Notes under the pieces: model-generated
What the model saw: the letters and a program-made list of their open reading frames with translations, nothing else
Database searches by the model: none
What the model was told of the DNA's origin: nothing
Made by a program: the position numbers and the translations under genes
In this document: positions 37,712 to 47,601 of the stretch, in pieces
Layout: every line of letters begins with the position of its first letter
Position numbering within the stretch: the stretch's first letter is position 1
From: Pseudomonas azotoformans
GTDB taxonomy: Bacteria; Pseudomonadota; Gammaproteobacteria; Pseudomonadales; Pseudomonadaceae
Length of the DNA: 64,000 nt
Assembly: GCF_900103345.1 (NCBI RefSeq)
Contig: NZ_LT629702.1
Location: 4,464,001-4,528,000 of the forward strand
Direction of reading: 5' to 3'

Positions 37712-37882
37712 ATGAAGCGCCTGATCTCTTCCCTTGCTGCGCTCGTCGCGGTCGCTTGCCTCGTTAGTGCCTGTGGTCAAAAAGGCCCGCTGTACCTGCC
37801 CGATGACAGCAAAGACCCGAATGAACAGGCGCAATCGTCGCAAAAACCATCCAAAGCGCATAAGCACGACACCTACGAATAA
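37712..37882 (+). CDS. lptM: LPS translocon maturation chaperone LptM (LppL)
   Basis: A 56-residue lipoprotein, [20 protein letters not shown] then Cys. The lipobox VSAC is followed by the family signature [10 protein letters not shown], and a short charged tail ends HKHDTYE. LptM (YifL in E. coli, LppL in Pseudomonas) helps LptD oxidise and fold in the outer membrane. It is the first gene of the lysA operon, 9 nt before lysA, as in other Pseudomonas. A TATACT at 37672-37677 is a possible -10 box. Confidence 0.9.
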   Translation: MKRLISSLAALVAVACLVSACGQKGPLYLPDDSKDPNEQAQSSQKPSKAHKHDTYE

Positions 37883-37891
37883 GGGTACTCC

Positions 37892-39139
37892 ATGGACGCT
37901 TTTAACTACCGGGACGGCGAGCTGTTCGCGGAAGGCGTGGCGTTGTCCGCGATTGCCCAGCGCTTTGGCACCCCGACCTATGTGTACTCCCGTGCGCATA
38001 TCGAAGCCCAGTACCGCTCGTTCACCGATGCGCTCGACGGCGTGCCGCACCTGGTGTGCTACGCGGTCAAGGCCAACTCCAACCTGGGTGTACTGAATGT
38101 CCTGGCGCGTCTGGGCGCTGGTTTCGACATCGTCTCCCGTGGTGAGTTGGAACGTGTATTGGCGGCTGGCGGCAAGGCGGACAAGATCGTGTTCTCCGGC
38201 GTCGGCAAGACCCGCGAAGACATGCGTCGCGCCCTGGAAGTCGGCGTGCATTGCTTCAACATCGAATCCACCGACGAACTCGAGCGCCTGCAGGTCGTGG
38301 CCGCCGAGATGGGCGTTCGCGCGCCGATCTCCCTGCGCGTCAACCCGGACGTCGACGCCGGCACCCACCCGTACATTTCCACCGGTCTCAAAGAGAACAA
38401 GTTCGGCATCGCCATCGCCGACGCCGAAGACGTGTACATCCGCGCCGCCCAACTGCCGAACCTGGAAGTGCTGGGCGTCGACTGCCATATCGGCTCGCAA
38501 CTGACCAGCCTGCCACCGTTCCTGGATGCCCTCGACCGCCTGCTGGCGCTGATCGACCGTCTCGGCGAATGCGGCATCTACCTGCACCACATCGACCTCG
38601 GTGGTGGTGTAGGCGTGCGTTATCGCGACGAAGAGCCGCCGCTGATTGCCGACTATATCCAGGCCGTGCGCGAGCGCATCGAAGGCCGCGACCTGACGCT
38701 GATGTTCGAACCGGGCCGCTATATCGTCGCCAACGCGGGCGTGCTGCTGACCCAGGTCGAGTACCTCAAGCACACCGAGCACAAAGACTTCGCCATCGTC
38801 GACGCGGCGATGAACGACCTGATCCGCCCGGCGCTGTACCAGGCCTGGATGAATGTCACCGCCGTGACGCCTCGCGCCAGCGAAGCCCGCGCCTACGACA
38901 TCGTCGGCCCGATCTGCGAGACCGGCGACTTCCTGGCCAAGGATCGTCAGCTGGCCCTGGAAGAAGGCGATCTGCTGGCCGTGCATTCGGCCGGTGCCTA
39001 TGGGTTTGTCATGAGTTCCAACTACAACACCCGCGGGCGTACCGCCGAGGTGCTGGTGGACGGTGATCAAGCGTTTGAAGTGCGTCGCCGCGAGACGGTA
39101 GCCGAGTTGTATGCTGGCGAAAGCCTGCTGCCGGAGTAA
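37892..39139 (+). CDS. lysA: Diaminopimelate decarboxylase
   Basis: A 415-residue PLP enzyme converting meso-diaminopimelate to lysine. The PLP lysine is in HLVCYAVKANSNLGVLN (about residues 55-60). Other motifs: DIVSRGELERVLAAG, LGVDCHIGSQLTSLPPFLDA, HHIDLGGGVGVRY and the substrate-binding GPICETGDFLAKDR with the active-site cysteine (about 347). It starts 9 nt after lptM and is followed by dapF 3 nt later. DapF makes its substrate, so the two steps are encoded in tandem. Confidence 0.98.
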   Translation: MDAFNYRDGELFAEGVALSAIAQRFGTPTYVYSRAHIEAQYRSFTDALDGVPHLVCYAVKANSNLGVLNVLARLGAGFDIVSRGELERVLAAGGKADKIVFSGVGKTREDMRRALEVGVHCFNIESTDELERLQVVAAEMGVRAPISLRVNPDVDAGTHPYISTGLKENKFGIAIADAEDVYIRAAQLPNLEVLGVDCHIGSQLTSLPPFLDALDRLLALIDRLGECGIYLHHIDLGGGVGVRYRDEEPPLIADYIQAVRERIEGRDLTLMFEPGRYIVANAGVLLTQVEYLKHTEHKDFAIVDAAMNDLIRPALYQAWMNVTAVTPRASEARAYDIVGPICETGDFLAKDRQLALEEGDLLAVHSAGAYGFVMSSNYNTRGRTAEVLVDGDQAFEVRRRETVAELYAGESLLPE

Positions 39140-39142
39140 GCC

Positions 39143-39973
39143 ATGCTGCTGCGTTTTACCAAGATGCACGGGCTGGGCAATGATTTCATGGTCCTCGACC
39201 TGGTCAGCCAGCACGCGCATATCCTGCCCAAGCACGCTAAACAGTGGGGCGACCGTCACACCGGCATTGGTTTCGACCAGTTGCTGATTGTCGAGGCGCC
39301 AACCAACCCGGAGGTGGATTTCCGTTATCGGATCTTCAACTCCGACGGTTCCGAAGTGGAACAGTGCGGCAACGGTGCGCGCTGCTTCGCGCGCTTTGTG
39401 CTGGACAAGCGCCTGACCGCCAAGCGACAGATCCGCGTCGAGACCAAGAGCGGCGTGATCGAGCTGGATATCCGCAGTGATGGCCAGATCAGCGTCAACA
39501 TGGGCGCGCCACGCCTGGTGCCGGCGGATATTCCGTTCCAGGCCACCGAGCAAGCTGTCAGCTACGCCCTGGACGTTGATGGCAAGACCGTCGACATCGC
39601 TGCCGTGTCCATGGGCAACCCCCACGCGGTGCTGCGGGTCAACGACATCAACAACGCGCCCGTGCATGAATTGGGGCCGAAGATCGAACACCACCCGCGC
39701 TTTCCGGCGCGGGTCAACGTGGGCTTCCTGCAGGTGATCGACCGTTCCCGCGCGCAATTGCGTGTGTGGGAACGCGGCGCCGGCGAAACCCAGGCCTGCG
39801 GTACCGGTGCATGCGCCGCTGCCGTGGCCGCGATCAGCCAGGGGTGGATGGATTCGCCGCTGCTGATCGACCTGCCCGGTGGACGCTTGTCCATCGAGTG
39901 GGCAGGCCCTGGCCACCCGGTGATGATGACCGGGCCGGCCTCGCGCGTATACGAAGGACAGGTCCGTCTATGA
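39143..39973 (+). CDS. dapF: Diaminopimelate epimerase
   Basis: A 276-residue cofactor-independent epimerase converting LL- to meso-diaminopimelate for lysine and peptidoglycan. It has [14 protein letters not shown] at the start and both catalytic cysteines: [14 protein letters not shown] (about residue 76) and [14 protein letters not shown] (about 219). It starts 3 nt after lysA and ends 13 nt before the DUF484 gene. Confidence 0.98.
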   Translation: MLLRFTKMHGLGNDFMVLDLVSQHAHILPKHAKQWGDRHTGIGFDQLLIVEAPTNPEVDFRYRIFNSDGSEVEQCGNGARCFARFVLDKRLTAKRQIRVETKSGVIELDIRSDGQISVNMGAPRLVPADIPFQATEQAVSYALDVDGKTVDIAAVSMGNPHAVLRVNDINNAPVHELGPKIEHHPRFPARVNVGFLQVIDRSRAQLRVWERGAGETQACGTGACAAAVAAISQGWMDSPLLIDLPGGRLSIEWAGPGHPVMMTGPASRVYEGQVRL

Positions 39974-39986
39974 GTGAGCCAAGCCA

Positions 39987-40703
39987 ATGACCGATAAGCC
40001 TCAAGTACCCGCACCCGCTACCCCGAGCGACAGCCTGGAGGCCGCCACTGTTGCGGCGTATCTTGAGGCTAACCCGGACTTCTTCGTCGAGCACGAAGAG
40101 TTACTGCCGGCACTGCGCATCCCCCATCAGCGCGGGGATACCGTGTCGCTGGTGGAGCGGCAGATGAAGATCCTGCGCGAGCGCAATATCGAAATGCGCC
40201 ACAAGCTCTCGCACCTGATGGACGTCGCCCGCGACAACGATCGCCTGTTCGAGAAAACCCGCCGCCTGATCCTGACCCTGATGGACGCCACCAGCCTGGA
40301 AGAAACGGTGATCGCGGTGGAAGACAGCCTGCGCCAGGACTTCCAGGTGCCATTCGTGAGCCTGATCCTGTTCAGCGACAACCCGATGCCGGTGGGTCGA
40401 TGGGTCAGCGGCAGCGACGCACAAACCGCAATCGGCGGCCTGCTGTCCGAGGGCAAGACCATCAGCGGCACGTTGCGCGAGCACGAACTGGACTTCCTGT
40501 TCGGCGCCGAACAGCGCAAGCAGATTGGCTCCACCGCCGTCGTGGCCCTCAGTCATCAAGGCCTGCATGGCGTACTGGCCATCGCCAGCCGCGATCCTCA
40601 GCACTACAAAAGCTCCGTGGGCACCTTGTTCCTGACCTACATCGCCGAAGTCCTGGGCCGCGTCCTGCCGCGGTTCACCACCGCCCTGCGCGCGGTGCGC
40701 TAG
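39987..40703 (+). CDS. DUF484 (GAF-like) family protein
   Basis: A 238-residue cytosolic protein. The N-terminal part has [20 protein letters not shown], then the coiled-coil [20 protein letters not shown], and a GAF-like domain over about residues 100-225 ([48 protein letters not shown]). DUF484 proteins sit next to xerC in many gammaproteobacteria, as here, but have no assigned role. It ends 2 nt before xerC. Confidence 0.93.
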   Translation: MTDKPQVPAPATPSDSLEAATVAAYLEANPDFFVEHEELLPALRIPHQRGDTVSLVERQMKILRERNIEMRHKLSHLMDVARDNDRLFEKTRRLILTLMDATSLEETVIAVEDSLRQDFQVPFVSLILFSDNPMPVGRWVSGSDAQTAIGGLLSEGKTISGTLREHELDFLFGAEQRKQIGSTAVVALSHQGLHGVLAIASRDPQHYKSSVGTLFLTYIAEVLGRVLPRFTTALRAVR

Positions 40704-40705
40704 CC

Positions 40706-41605
40706 ATGGAACGGCAACTGGACGCTTACTGCGCTCACCTGCGCAACGAGCGCCAGGTGTCGCCCCATACCCTGGAAGCCTATCGACGGGACTTGAACAA
40801 GGTTCTGGCGTACTGCGAGAAACAACGGATCGACAGCTGGAAGGCCCTGGATATCCAGGGCCTGCGCAGCCTGATCGCGCGCCTGCACCAGGCCGGCCAA
40901 TCCTCGCGCAGCCTGTCGCGCCTGCTCTCGGCGGTGCGTGGGCTGTATCACTACCTGAACCGTGAAGGCCTGTGCGACCACGACCCGGCCAACGGCCTGT
41001 CGCCACCCAAGGGCGAGCGGCGCCTGCCCAAGACCCTGGACACTGACCGTGCCCTGCAACTGCTCGATGGTGCGGTCGAGGATGACTTCCTGGCCCACCG
41101 CGACCAGGCGATTTTGGAACTGTTCTATTCCTCGGGCCTGCGCCTTTCTGAGCTGACCGGCCTGAACCTGGATCAACTGGACCTGGCAGACGGCCTGGTG
41201 CAAGTGCTCGGCAAGGGCAGCAAGACCCGTGTCCTGCCGGTAGGCCGCAAGGCACGGGAGGCGTTGCAGCTGTGGTTGCCGCTGCGCCTGTTGACCAACC
41301 CGGCGGACGATGCGGTGTTCGTCAGCCAGCAAGGCCGGCGTCTTGGACCAAGGGCGATTCAGGTGCGGGTGAAGGCCGCCGGGGAGAGAGAGCTGGGGCA
41401 GAACCTGCACCCACATATGCTGCGACACTCTTTCGCCAGCCATCTGCTGGAATCGTCCCAGGACCTGCGCGCCGTGCAAGAGCTACTGGGCCACTCCGAT
41501 ATCAAGACCACACAGATCTATACCCATCTGGATTTCCAACACCTGGCAACGGTGTACGACAGCGCCCACCCAAGGGCCAAACGCATCAAGGACGGCGACT
41601 CATGA
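40706..41605 (+). CDS. xerC: Site-specific tyrosine recombinase XerC
   Basis: A 299-residue recombinase that with XerD resolves chromosome dimers at dif. The SAM-like N-terminal domain has [20 protein letters not shown]. The catalytic residues are all present: Arg in [12 protein letters not shown], Lys in [12 protein letters not shown], His-x-x-Arg in [16 protein letters not shown], His in [13 protein letters not shown], with the nucleophile Tyr in [10 protein letters not shown]. No dif site is visible here. It starts 2 nt after DUF484 and overlaps the HAD gene by 4 nt (ATGA). Confidence 0.97.
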   Translation: MERQLDAYCAHLRNERQVSPHTLEAYRRDLNKVLAYCEKQRIDSWKALDIQGLRSLIARLHQAGQSSRSLSRLLSAVRGLYHYLNREGLCDHDPANGLSPPKGERRLPKTLDTDRALQLLDGAVEDDFLAHRDQAILELFYSSGLRLSELTGLNLDQLDLADGLVQVLGKGSKTRVLPVGRKAREALQLWLPLRLLTNPADDAVFVSQQGRRLGPRAIQVRVKAAGERELGQNLHPHMLRHSFASHLLESSQDLRAVQELLGHSDIKTTQIYTHLDFQHLATVYDSAHPRAKRIKDGDS

Positions 41606-42297
41606 GTATCAAGCTGATCACCTTCGACCTGGACGACACGCTCTGGGACAACGTACCCGTCATCATCAGTGCCGAAGCATCGATGCGCGAATGGCTGGCG
41701 CTCAACGCCGCCAAAGTCGGCGATTTGCCGCTGGAGCACTTCGCCAGTCTTCGCCAGCAGGTGCTGGAGCGCCATCCTGAGCTGAAACACCGCATCAGCA
41801 TCCTGCGCCACCGGGTGTTGATGCATGCGTTTGAAGAGGCTGGTTATCCACAGCCTGAGGCCACGGAAATGGCGGATGTGTGCTTCGAAGCGTTCATCCA
41901 CGCGCGCCACCAGCTCACCCCGTTTCCCGAAGCCGAGCCCATGCTCAAGGCACTGCGTCAGCACTTCCTGCTGGGTGTGATCACCAACGGTAATGCGGAT
42001 GTGCAGCGCGTTGGCCTCGCGGACTACTTCCATTTTGCGCTGCGCGCCGAAGATATCGGCATCGCCAAGCCGGATGCGCGGTTGTTTCAGGAGGCGTTGC
42101 AGCGTGGTGGCGTAGACGCTGGTGCGGCGGTGCATGTTGGCGATCACCCGGGGGATGATATTGCCGGGGCGCAGCAGGCGGGGTTACGGGCGGTGTGGTT
42201 TAACCCGACGGGTAAGGTATGGGAGGGAGACAAGCGACCGGATGCGCAGATTCGTAGCCTGACAGAGTTGCCGAAACTGCTGCGCAGCTGGAAGTAA
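41602..42297 (+). CDS. HAD-family phosphatase (YigB-like)
   Basis: A 231-residue HAD hydrolase from the ATG at 41602. Motifs: [12 protein letters not shown] (nucleophile Asp about 9); [32 protein letters not shown] and [17 protein letters not shown]. The helical cap lies between motifs I and II. YigB in E. coli is an FMN/sugar phosphate phosphatase and lies beside xerC there too. It is the last gene of the lptM-lysA-dapF-DUF484-xerC series; a REP-derived terminator follows 14 nt after the stop. Confidence 0.93.
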   Translation: MSIKLITFDLDDTLWDNVPVIISAEASMREWLALNAAKVGDLPLEHFASLRQQVLERHPELKHRISILRHRVLMHAFEEAGYPQPEATEMADVCFEAFIHARHQLTPFPEAEPMLKALRQHFLLGVITNGNADVQRVGLADYFHFALRAEDIGIAKPDARLFQEALQRGGVDAGAAVHVGDHPGDDIAGAQQAGLRAVWFNPTGKVWEGDKRPDAQIRSLTELPKLLRSWK

Positions 42298-42310
42298 TAC
42301 CGCAGGTCAA

Positions 42311-42346
42311 AATGAGGGAGGGGGCTTGCCCCCTCCCTCATTTTTT
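42311..42346 (+). terminator. Terminator built from a REP half
   Basis: AATGAGGGAGGGGGC (42311-42325) pairs perfectly with GCCCCCTCCCTCATT (42328-42342), a 15-bp stem, followed by TTTTTT. The core GAGGGGGCTTGCCCC is that of the TGTGGGAGGGGGCTTG REP family, so a REP probably became the operon terminator. Confidence 0.85.
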
Positions 42347-42369
42347 ATCGCCGGTGACCTCAAACCATG

Positions 42370-42398
42370 AAAAAGCCCGCAGCGACGGCGGGCTTTTT
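42370..42398 (-). terminator. Terminator for sutA
   Basis: Stem AAAAAGCCCGC / GCGGGCTTTTT around a short loop (AGCGACG), T-tract on both strands. It lies 20 nt past the sutA stop and also faces the HAD gene. Confidence 0.8.
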
Positions 42399-42419
42399 CT
42401 TACAAGCAGGTGACGGACC

Positions 42420-42746
42420 TCAAATAGGTCGGCTGCCGTACTTGTTATCCGGCTTCTTCGGTGGGTCTGCCACCACGTTGGCCTCGACTTCCTGCACTTT
42501 GCCGCCTTTAGCGAGGAATTCTTCCATCGCACGGGCCAGGGCATCACGCTCTTTGTTCTTGGCTTCAACGCTTGGCAATTCGTCTACCGACACAGCTGCC
42601 TTGGCTTTGCCTTTGGCGGCCGGGACAGGTGCATCATCGCCACCGTCGTCGTCGGCAACGTCTTCCGCCGCCGCTTCGAGGCCTTCTTCGGTGTCGTCTT
42701 CGTCACCTACTTCGAGTTCGTCGTTTTCCAGATCATCGTCGCTCAT
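42420..42746 (-). CDS. sutA: Transcriptional regulator SutA
   Basis: A 108-residue, strongly acidic and mostly disordered protein: MSDDDLENDELEVGDEDDTE at the N-terminus, one central helix (VEAKNKERDALARAMEEFLA), and the tail VADPPKKPDNKYGSRPI. This is the SutA pattern known from P. aeruginosa, where it binds RNA polymerase and raises rRNA and housekeeping transcription in slow growth. It is a single gene with its own terminator. Confidence 0.9.
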   Translation of the reverse strand: MSDDDLENDELEVGDEDDTEEGLEAAAEDVADDDGGDDAPVPAAKGKAKAAVSVDELPSVEAKNKERDALARAMEEFLAKGGKVQEVEANVVADPPKKPDNKYGSRPI

Positions 42747-42849
42747 GTTCTACCTCATGACTTGCGAAAAGCAGATTAGTTATAGCCCAGCTTCACCCTC
42801 TGTCGACGGCTGCCGGAAAAAAATCAACATCCACTGGTTAACCAGTGGC

Positions 42850-43275
42850 TTATGCCCCATCACCGTGCAAGGTGGCGAGGACTTTACGAGCACCGCCATG
42901 ATCACGGTGCTCGCCCAGATAAACACCTTGCCAGGTCCCCATCGCCAAGCGGCCGGCCTTCACCGGCAAACTTAGCTGGCAGCCCAGGAGACTGGCCTTG
43001 AAGTGCGCCGGCAGGTCGTCCGGACCTTCGTCGTTGTGTTCGAACCCTGCGAGGCCTTGCGGCACCAGCGAATTGAAATAACGTTCGAAGTCACGGCGTA
43101 CCGCCGGGTCGGCATTCTCGTTGACGGTCAACGAGGCCGAGGTGTGCTGCAGCCACAGGTGCAACAAGCCCACACGGCAGGCCTTCAATTCAGGCAAGCC
43201 GGCCAGCAACTCATCGGTTACCAGGTGAAAGCCCCGGGGCTTGGCCCGCAGGGTAATCAGGGTCTGTTGCCACAT
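42850..43275 (-). CDS. YjbQ-family protein (secondary thiamine-phosphate synthase)
   Basis: A 141-residue protein of the UPF0047/YjbQ family. It has [20 protein letters not shown] with the conserved His-Thr-Ser, [27 protein letters not shown] and the end segment [21 protein letters not shown] ([15 protein letters not shown]). Family members can show weak thiamine-phosphate synthase activity in E. coli, but the physiological role is not known. It lies downstream of amtB on the same strand, but a strong terminator separates them. Confidence 0.92.
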   Translation of the reverse strand: MWQQTLITLRAKPRGFHLVTDELLAGLPELKACRVGLLHLWLQHTSASLTVNENADPAVRRDFERYFNSLVPQGLAGFEHNDEGPDDLPAHFKASLLGCQLSLPVKAGRLAMGTWQGVYLGEHRDHGGARKVLATLHGDGA

Positions 43276-43445
43276 ACAGTTCTCCGCCCATCGGCGCGCA
43301 TTCTAGCGCGCTCAGGGAAAAAACAAAGTGCCGAATACGCCTACATGCCTGTAAGACATTGGCATGCGGAAAAGTGCCGTGTGCATCCCATCACAAACAC
43401 CGCTTAAAAACCGCTAGCGCGTGTTACGACTGACAAACACCAGAC

Positions 43446-43479
43446 AAAAAAATGCCCGGCAAGCCGGGCATCTTTTTTT
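43446..43479 (-). terminator. Terminator of glnK-amtB
   Basis: ATGCCCGGC and GCCGGGCAT with loop TT, followed on the minus strand by a run of seven T. It lies directly downstream of the amtB stop. Confidence 0.9.
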
Positions 43480-43486
43480 CGCGTAC

Positions 43487-44824
43487 TTACAAGTTGTAGC
43501 CGCGTTCGTTGTGTTGCGCCAGGTCGAGGCCGACCGCCTCTTCCTCTTCGGTCACCCGCAGGCCCATGACCATATCCAGCACCTTGAGGATGATGAAGGT
43601 CACGATAGCGGTGTAGATCACCGTGAAGCCGACGCCTTTGGCCTGGATCCAGACCTGTGCAGCCACGTCAGTCACCGTGCCGAAGCCGCCCAGTGCAGGG
43701 GCTGCGAACACACCGGTGAGGATCGCACCGACGATACCGCCGATACCGTGCACGCCGAATGCGTCCAGGGAGTCGTCGTAGCCCAGCTTGCGCTTGAGGC
43801 TGGTGGCGCAGAAGAAGCAGATCACGCCGGCGACCAGGCCGATCACCAGGGCGCCCATTGGACCCACGGTGCCAGCAGCCGGAGTGATTGCCACCAGGCC
43901 AGCTACCACACCCGAGGCGATGCCCAGTGCGCTTGGCTTACCGTGGGTGATCCACTCGGCGAACATCCAGCCCAGTGCCGCAGCAGCGGTAGCGATCTGG
44001 GTGACCAGCATCGCCATGCCGGCAGTGCCGTTGGCCGCAGCGGCCGAGCCGGCGTTAAAGCCGAACCAGCCGATCCACAACATGGCCGCGCCGATCAGGG
44101 TGTAACCGAGATTGTGCGGTGCCATCGGGGTGGTCGGGAAGCCTTTACGCTTGCCGAGCACGATGCACGCCACCAGGCCAGCCACACCGGCGTTGATGTG
44201 CACCACGGTGCCGCCAGCGAAGTCCAGTACACCCCAGTCGCCCAGCAAAGAGCCCGGACCGCCCCACACCATGTGGGCAATCGGTGCGTACACCAGGGTG
44301 AACCAGACACCCATGAAAATCAGCATCGCGGAGAACTTCATGCGCTCGGCGAAAGCACCGACGATCAGCGCCGGAGTGATGATGGCAAAGGTCATCTGAA
44401 AGGTGACGAACACCGCCTCAGGGAACAACGCCGCAGGGCCGGTGATGCTCGCCGGAGTCACACCCGAGAGGAACAGCTTGGACAAGCCGCCCACGAACGA
44501 GTTGAAGTTGACAACGCCTGCTTCCATACCAGTGGTATCGAACGCCATGCTGTAGCCGTAGACGAACCACAAGATGGTGATCAGGCCAGTGATGGCGAAG
44601 CACTGCATCATCACGGAAAGAATGTTTTTGGAGCGCACCATGCCGCCGTAGAACAGCGCCAGGCCTGGAATGGTCATGAACAGCACCAGCGCGGTGGATG
44701 TGAGCATCCACGCCGTGTCGCCGGAATTGAGGACTGGAGCCGCCACTTCGTCTGCCGCCATGGCCAGGCTTGGCATTACGATGGACAACAGGGCTCCGAG
44801 CCCTGCGAATTTACGCAGAGTCAT
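43487..44824 (-). CDS. amtB: Ammonium transporter AmtB
   Basis: A 445-residue inner-membrane channel from the ATG at 44824 (AGGAG 6-7 nt upstream). A signal peptide (SLAMAADEVAAP) precedes eleven helices. Motifs include DTAWMLTSTALVLFMTIPGL, FYGGMVRSKN, DFAGGTVVHINAGVAGL with the pore His, and DSLDAFGVHGIGGIVGAILT with the second pore His. It moves ammonia/ammonium into the cell and is gated by GlnK, encoded 34 nt upstream. The longer frame to 44938 overlaps glnK and is rejected. Confidence 0.97.
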   Translation of the reverse strand: MTLRKFAGLGALLSIVMPSLAMAADEVAAPVLNSGDTAWMLTSTALVLFMTIPGLALFYGGMVRSKNILSVMMQCFAITGLITILWFVYGYSMAFDTTGMEAGVVNFNSFVGGLSKLFLSGVTPASITGPAALFPEAVFVTFQMTFAIITPALIVGAFAERMKFSAMLIFMGVWFTLVYAPIAHMVWGGPGSLLGDWGVLDFAGGTVVHINAGVAGLVACIVLGKRKGFPTTPMAPHNLGYTLIGAAMLWIGWFGFNAGSAAAANGTAGMAMLVTQIATAAAALGWMFAEWITHGKPSALGIASGVVAGLVAITPAAGTVGPMGALVIGLVAGVICFFCATSLKRKLGYDDSLDAFGVHGIGGIVGAILTGVFAAPALGGFGTVTDVAAQVWIQAKGVGFTVIYTAIVTFIILKVLDMVMGLRVTEEEEAVGLDLAQHNERGYNL

Positions 44825-44858
44825 ATTGTTTTCTCCTGGGGCGTTGGGGTTTGGCGGC

Positions 44859-45368
<510 letters not shown>

Positions 45369-45407
45369 TCACAGCGACTGCATCAGTGCATGGGTCATGA
45401 TCGTCTA

Positions 45408-45423
45408 AGCAGAAACCTTGCCA
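45408..45423 (-). promoter_or_regulatory. Sigma-54 promoter for glnK-amtB
   Basis: On the minus strand, TGGCAAGGTTTCTGCT fits the -24/-12 consensus TGGCACG-N4-TTGCW, with GG and GC exactly 10 nt apart. It lies about 210 nt upstream of the glnK start codon. Confidence 0.75.
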
Positions 45424-45496
45424 GCTCCGTAAAAATCACTGAAATCAGTCCTTTGCCTACACATACCCACCCGCGGGGCTTTGTGGCGGGGTTATT

Positions 45497-45546
45497 GCGC
45501 ACAAAAATAGTGCGCCGCCGCCCGACCTGCTGCGCGAAAAGCGTGC
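45497..45546 (-). promoter_or_regulatory. Paired NtrC-like enhancer sites
   Basis: Site 1 is the palindrome GCGCAC-AAAAATA-GTGCGC (45497-45515), which contains GCAC-N7-GTGC. Site 2 is GCGCGAAAAGCGTGC (45532-45546), one base off the half-site pattern. Their centres are 33 bp apart, about three helical turns, and 80-120 bp upstream of the sigma-54 promoter. Confidence 0.6.
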
Positions 45547-45619
45547 GCTCGCCATCGTGAAAAAGACTATAGACGCTGCGTGATACACTGCCGGCCAACA
45601 GTTTTCCGGAATGTTTCCC

Positions 45620-45880
45620 ATGCTCGCGCCCAAAGACCTCCTCGACGCCCTGAGCGGCCACGCCTCTCGCCTGTTCAGCGGCGATACCCCGCTGCCCCGC
45701 AATGAAATCGAAAGCCAGTTCAAGGCGCTGCTACAAAGCGGCTTCAGCAAACTCGACCTGGTAAGCCGCGAAGAGTTTGATAGCCAGATGGTCGTGTTGG
45801 CCCGCACGCGTGCGCGGTTGGAGAGCCTGGAGGCCAAAGTAGCGGAGCTGGAAGCGCGGTTGACGCCACCAACCAAATAA
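45620..45880 (+). CDS. ubiK: Ubiquinone biosynthesis accessory factor UbiK
   Basis: An 86-residue protein: MLAPKDLLDALSGHASRLFS, then EIESQFKALLQSGFSKLDLV and a C-terminal coiled-coil (ARTRARLESLEAKVAELEAR). This is the UbiK (YqiC/BMFP) family, which joins UbiJ to support aerobic ubiquinone synthesis and has been called a membrane-fusion protein. The start at 45620 has GGA 9 nt upstream; an ATG at 45611 is too close to it. It is divergent from glnK and followed by a REPIN. Confidence 0.92.
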   Translation: MLAPKDLLDALSGHASRLFSGDTPLPRNEIESQFKALLQSGFSKLDLVSREEFDSQMVVLARTRARLESLEAKVAELEARLTPPTK

Positions 45881-45889
45881 CCCCTCCCT

Positions 45890-45989
45890 TGTAGGAGCGA
45901 GCTTGCTCGCGAAGAACCCGAAAGCGCCGCGTCAAACCAGATTCGCTGCGTTACCGTTGACGCTCTTCGCGAGCAAGCTCGCTCCTACA
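45890..45989. repeat. REPIN (TGTAGGAGCGAGCTTGCTCG type)
   Basis: TGTAGGAGCGAGCTTGCTCG at 45890 and its inverted copy ending GCTCGCTCCTACA at 45989, same type and near-same spacing as the one at 18410-18510. The inner part also resembles that copy (GCTGCGTTA-CGTTGACG). It lies between ubiK and comM. Confidence 0.93.
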
Positions 45990-46104
45990 GTTGATTTCCA
46001 GCGCTCTGGATACGTTCTGTAAAACCTCCCCCGCCGTGCTCTCCCCCACCTCGTCTACCCTTGAAAAACCGCAGGAAGCGGCCCCCATTCTTCAAGGAGC
46101 GAGC

Positions 46105-47601
46105 ATGTCCCTCGCCATCGTCCACAGCCGCGCCCAGATCGGCGTCGAAGCCCCTGCCGTCACCGTCGAAGTGCACATGGCCAATGGTTTGCCGTCCCTG
46201 ACGCTGGTGGGCTTGCCGGAAACAGCCGTCAAGGAAAGCAAGGACCGGGTGCGCAGCGCCATTCTCAACTCCGCCCTGCAATACCCCGCCCGCCGCATCA
46301 CCCTCAACCTGGCCCCCGCCGACCTGCCCAAGGACGGCGGGCGGTTTGACCTGGCGATAGCGTTGGGCATCCTGGCGGCCAGCATGCAGGTGCCGTCGCT
46401 GATGCTCGATGAGGTGGAATGCCTCGGAGAGTTGGCGCTGTCTGGCGAAGTGCGAGCGGTGAAAGGCGTATTGCCGGCCGCATTGGCGGCACGCAAGGCC
46501 GGGCGCACCGTGATAGTGCCTCGGGCGAATGCCGAGGAAGCGTGCCTGGCCTCGGGGTTGAAGGTGATCGCGGTGGATCATTTGCTGCAGGTGGTGGCGC
46601 ACCTGAATGGGCATCAGCCTATAGAGCCCTACAAATCCGACGGCTTGCTGTACCTGAACAAGCCATACCCGGACCTGAGTGAAGTACAGGGCCAGCTCGC
46701 CGCCAAGCGCGCCCTGCTGATCGCGGCGGCGGGCGCGCATAACCTGCTGTTCAGCGGCCCACCCGGCACCGGCAAGACCTTGCTCGCCAGTCGCCTGCCG
46801 GGGTTGTTGCCACCCTTGAGCGAGCAGGAAGCCCTGGAAGTGGCGGCGATCCAGTCGGTCGTCAGCCTGGCGCCGCTGAGTCACTGGCCACACCGACCGT
46901 TTCGCCAGCCGCACCACTCTGCCTCAGCTCCGGCATTGGTGGGCGGCGGGTCGAAACCGCAGCCGGGGGAAATTACCCTGGCCCATCACGGCGTGCTGTT
47001 CCTCGATGAGTTGCCTGAGTTCGACCGCAAGGTGCTGGAGGTGCTGCGCGAGCCTCTGGAATCGGGCCACATCGTCATCTCCCGCGCCCGCGATCGCGTC
47101 AGCTTCCCGGCCCGCTTCCAACTGGTAGCCGCCATGAACCCCTGCCCTTGCGGGTACATGGGCGAACCCAGCGGGCGTTGTCGCTGCACTCCGGAGCAGG
47201 TTCAGCGCTATCGCAACAAGCTCTCCGGCCCCTTGTTGGACCGTATTGACTTGCACCTCACTGTGGCGCGAGAAACCACCGCATTGAATCCAACCCAGCA
47301 GGCAGGCGATAACACTGCCGAAGCCTCGGCACGGGTCGCCCAGGCCCGCGACCGCCAACAACAACGCCAGGGCTGTGCGAATGCGTTCCTTGATCTACCG
47401 GGGCTGCGCAAGCACTGCAAGCTGGCGAAGACCGATGAAGGCTGGCTGGAAACCGCCTGTGAACGGCTGACGCTATCCCTGCGCGCGGCCCATCGCCTGC
47501 TCAAAGTGGCGCGCACCCTGGCCGACCTTGAACACGCCGATAGCATCACCCGGCCGCACTTGGCGGAGGCGCTGCAGTATCGGCCCGCGACCGTCAGTTA
47601 G
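46105..47601 (+). CDS. comM: YifB/ComM Mg-chelatase-like AAA+ ATPase
   Basis: A 498-residue ATPase from the ATG at 46105 (AAGGAG upstream). The N-terminal LonC-like domain (PAVTVEVHMANGLPSLTLVG; LAPADLPKDGGRFDLAIALG) is followed by Walker A GPPGTGKTLLASRLPGL, FRQPHHSASAPALVGGG and Walker B GVLFLDELPEF. The C-terminal Mg-chelatase part has CPCGYMGEPSGRCRCTPEQ. ComM is a helicase that extends heteroduplexes during natural transformation. A longer start at 45991 is rejected since it lies in the REPIN. Its 3' end overlaps the TetR gene by 8 nt, convergent. Confidence 0.95.
   Translation: MSLAIVHSRAQIGVEAPAVTVEVHMANGLPSLTLVGLPETAVKESKDRVRSAILNSALQYPARRITLNLAPADLPKDGGRFDLAIALGILAASMQVPSLMLDEVECLGELALSGEVRAVKGVLPAALAARKAGRTVIVPRANAEEACLASGLKVIAVDHLLQVVAHLNGHQPIEPYKSDGLLYLNKPYPDLSEVQGQLAAKRALLIAAAGAHNLLFSGPPGTGKTLLASRLPGLLPPLSEQEALEVAAIQSVVSLAPLSHWPHRPFRQPHHSASAPALVGGGSKPQPGEITLAHHGVLFLDELPEFDRKVLEVLREPLESGHIVISRARDRVSFPARFQLVAAMNPCPCGYMGEPSGRCRCTPEQVQRYRNKLSGPLLDRIDLHLTVARETTALNPTQQAGDNTAEASARVAQARDRQQQRQGCANAFLDLPGLRKHCKLAKTDEGWLETACERLTLSLRAAHRLLKVARTLADLEHADSITRPHLAEALQYRPATVS

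Noticed and set aside
37484..39916. 810-residue open frame on the minus strand opposite lysA-dapF
   Set aside because: lysA and dapF on the plus strand have all catalytic motifs; the minus frame has skewed composition and no family features. High GC leaves long antisense frames open.
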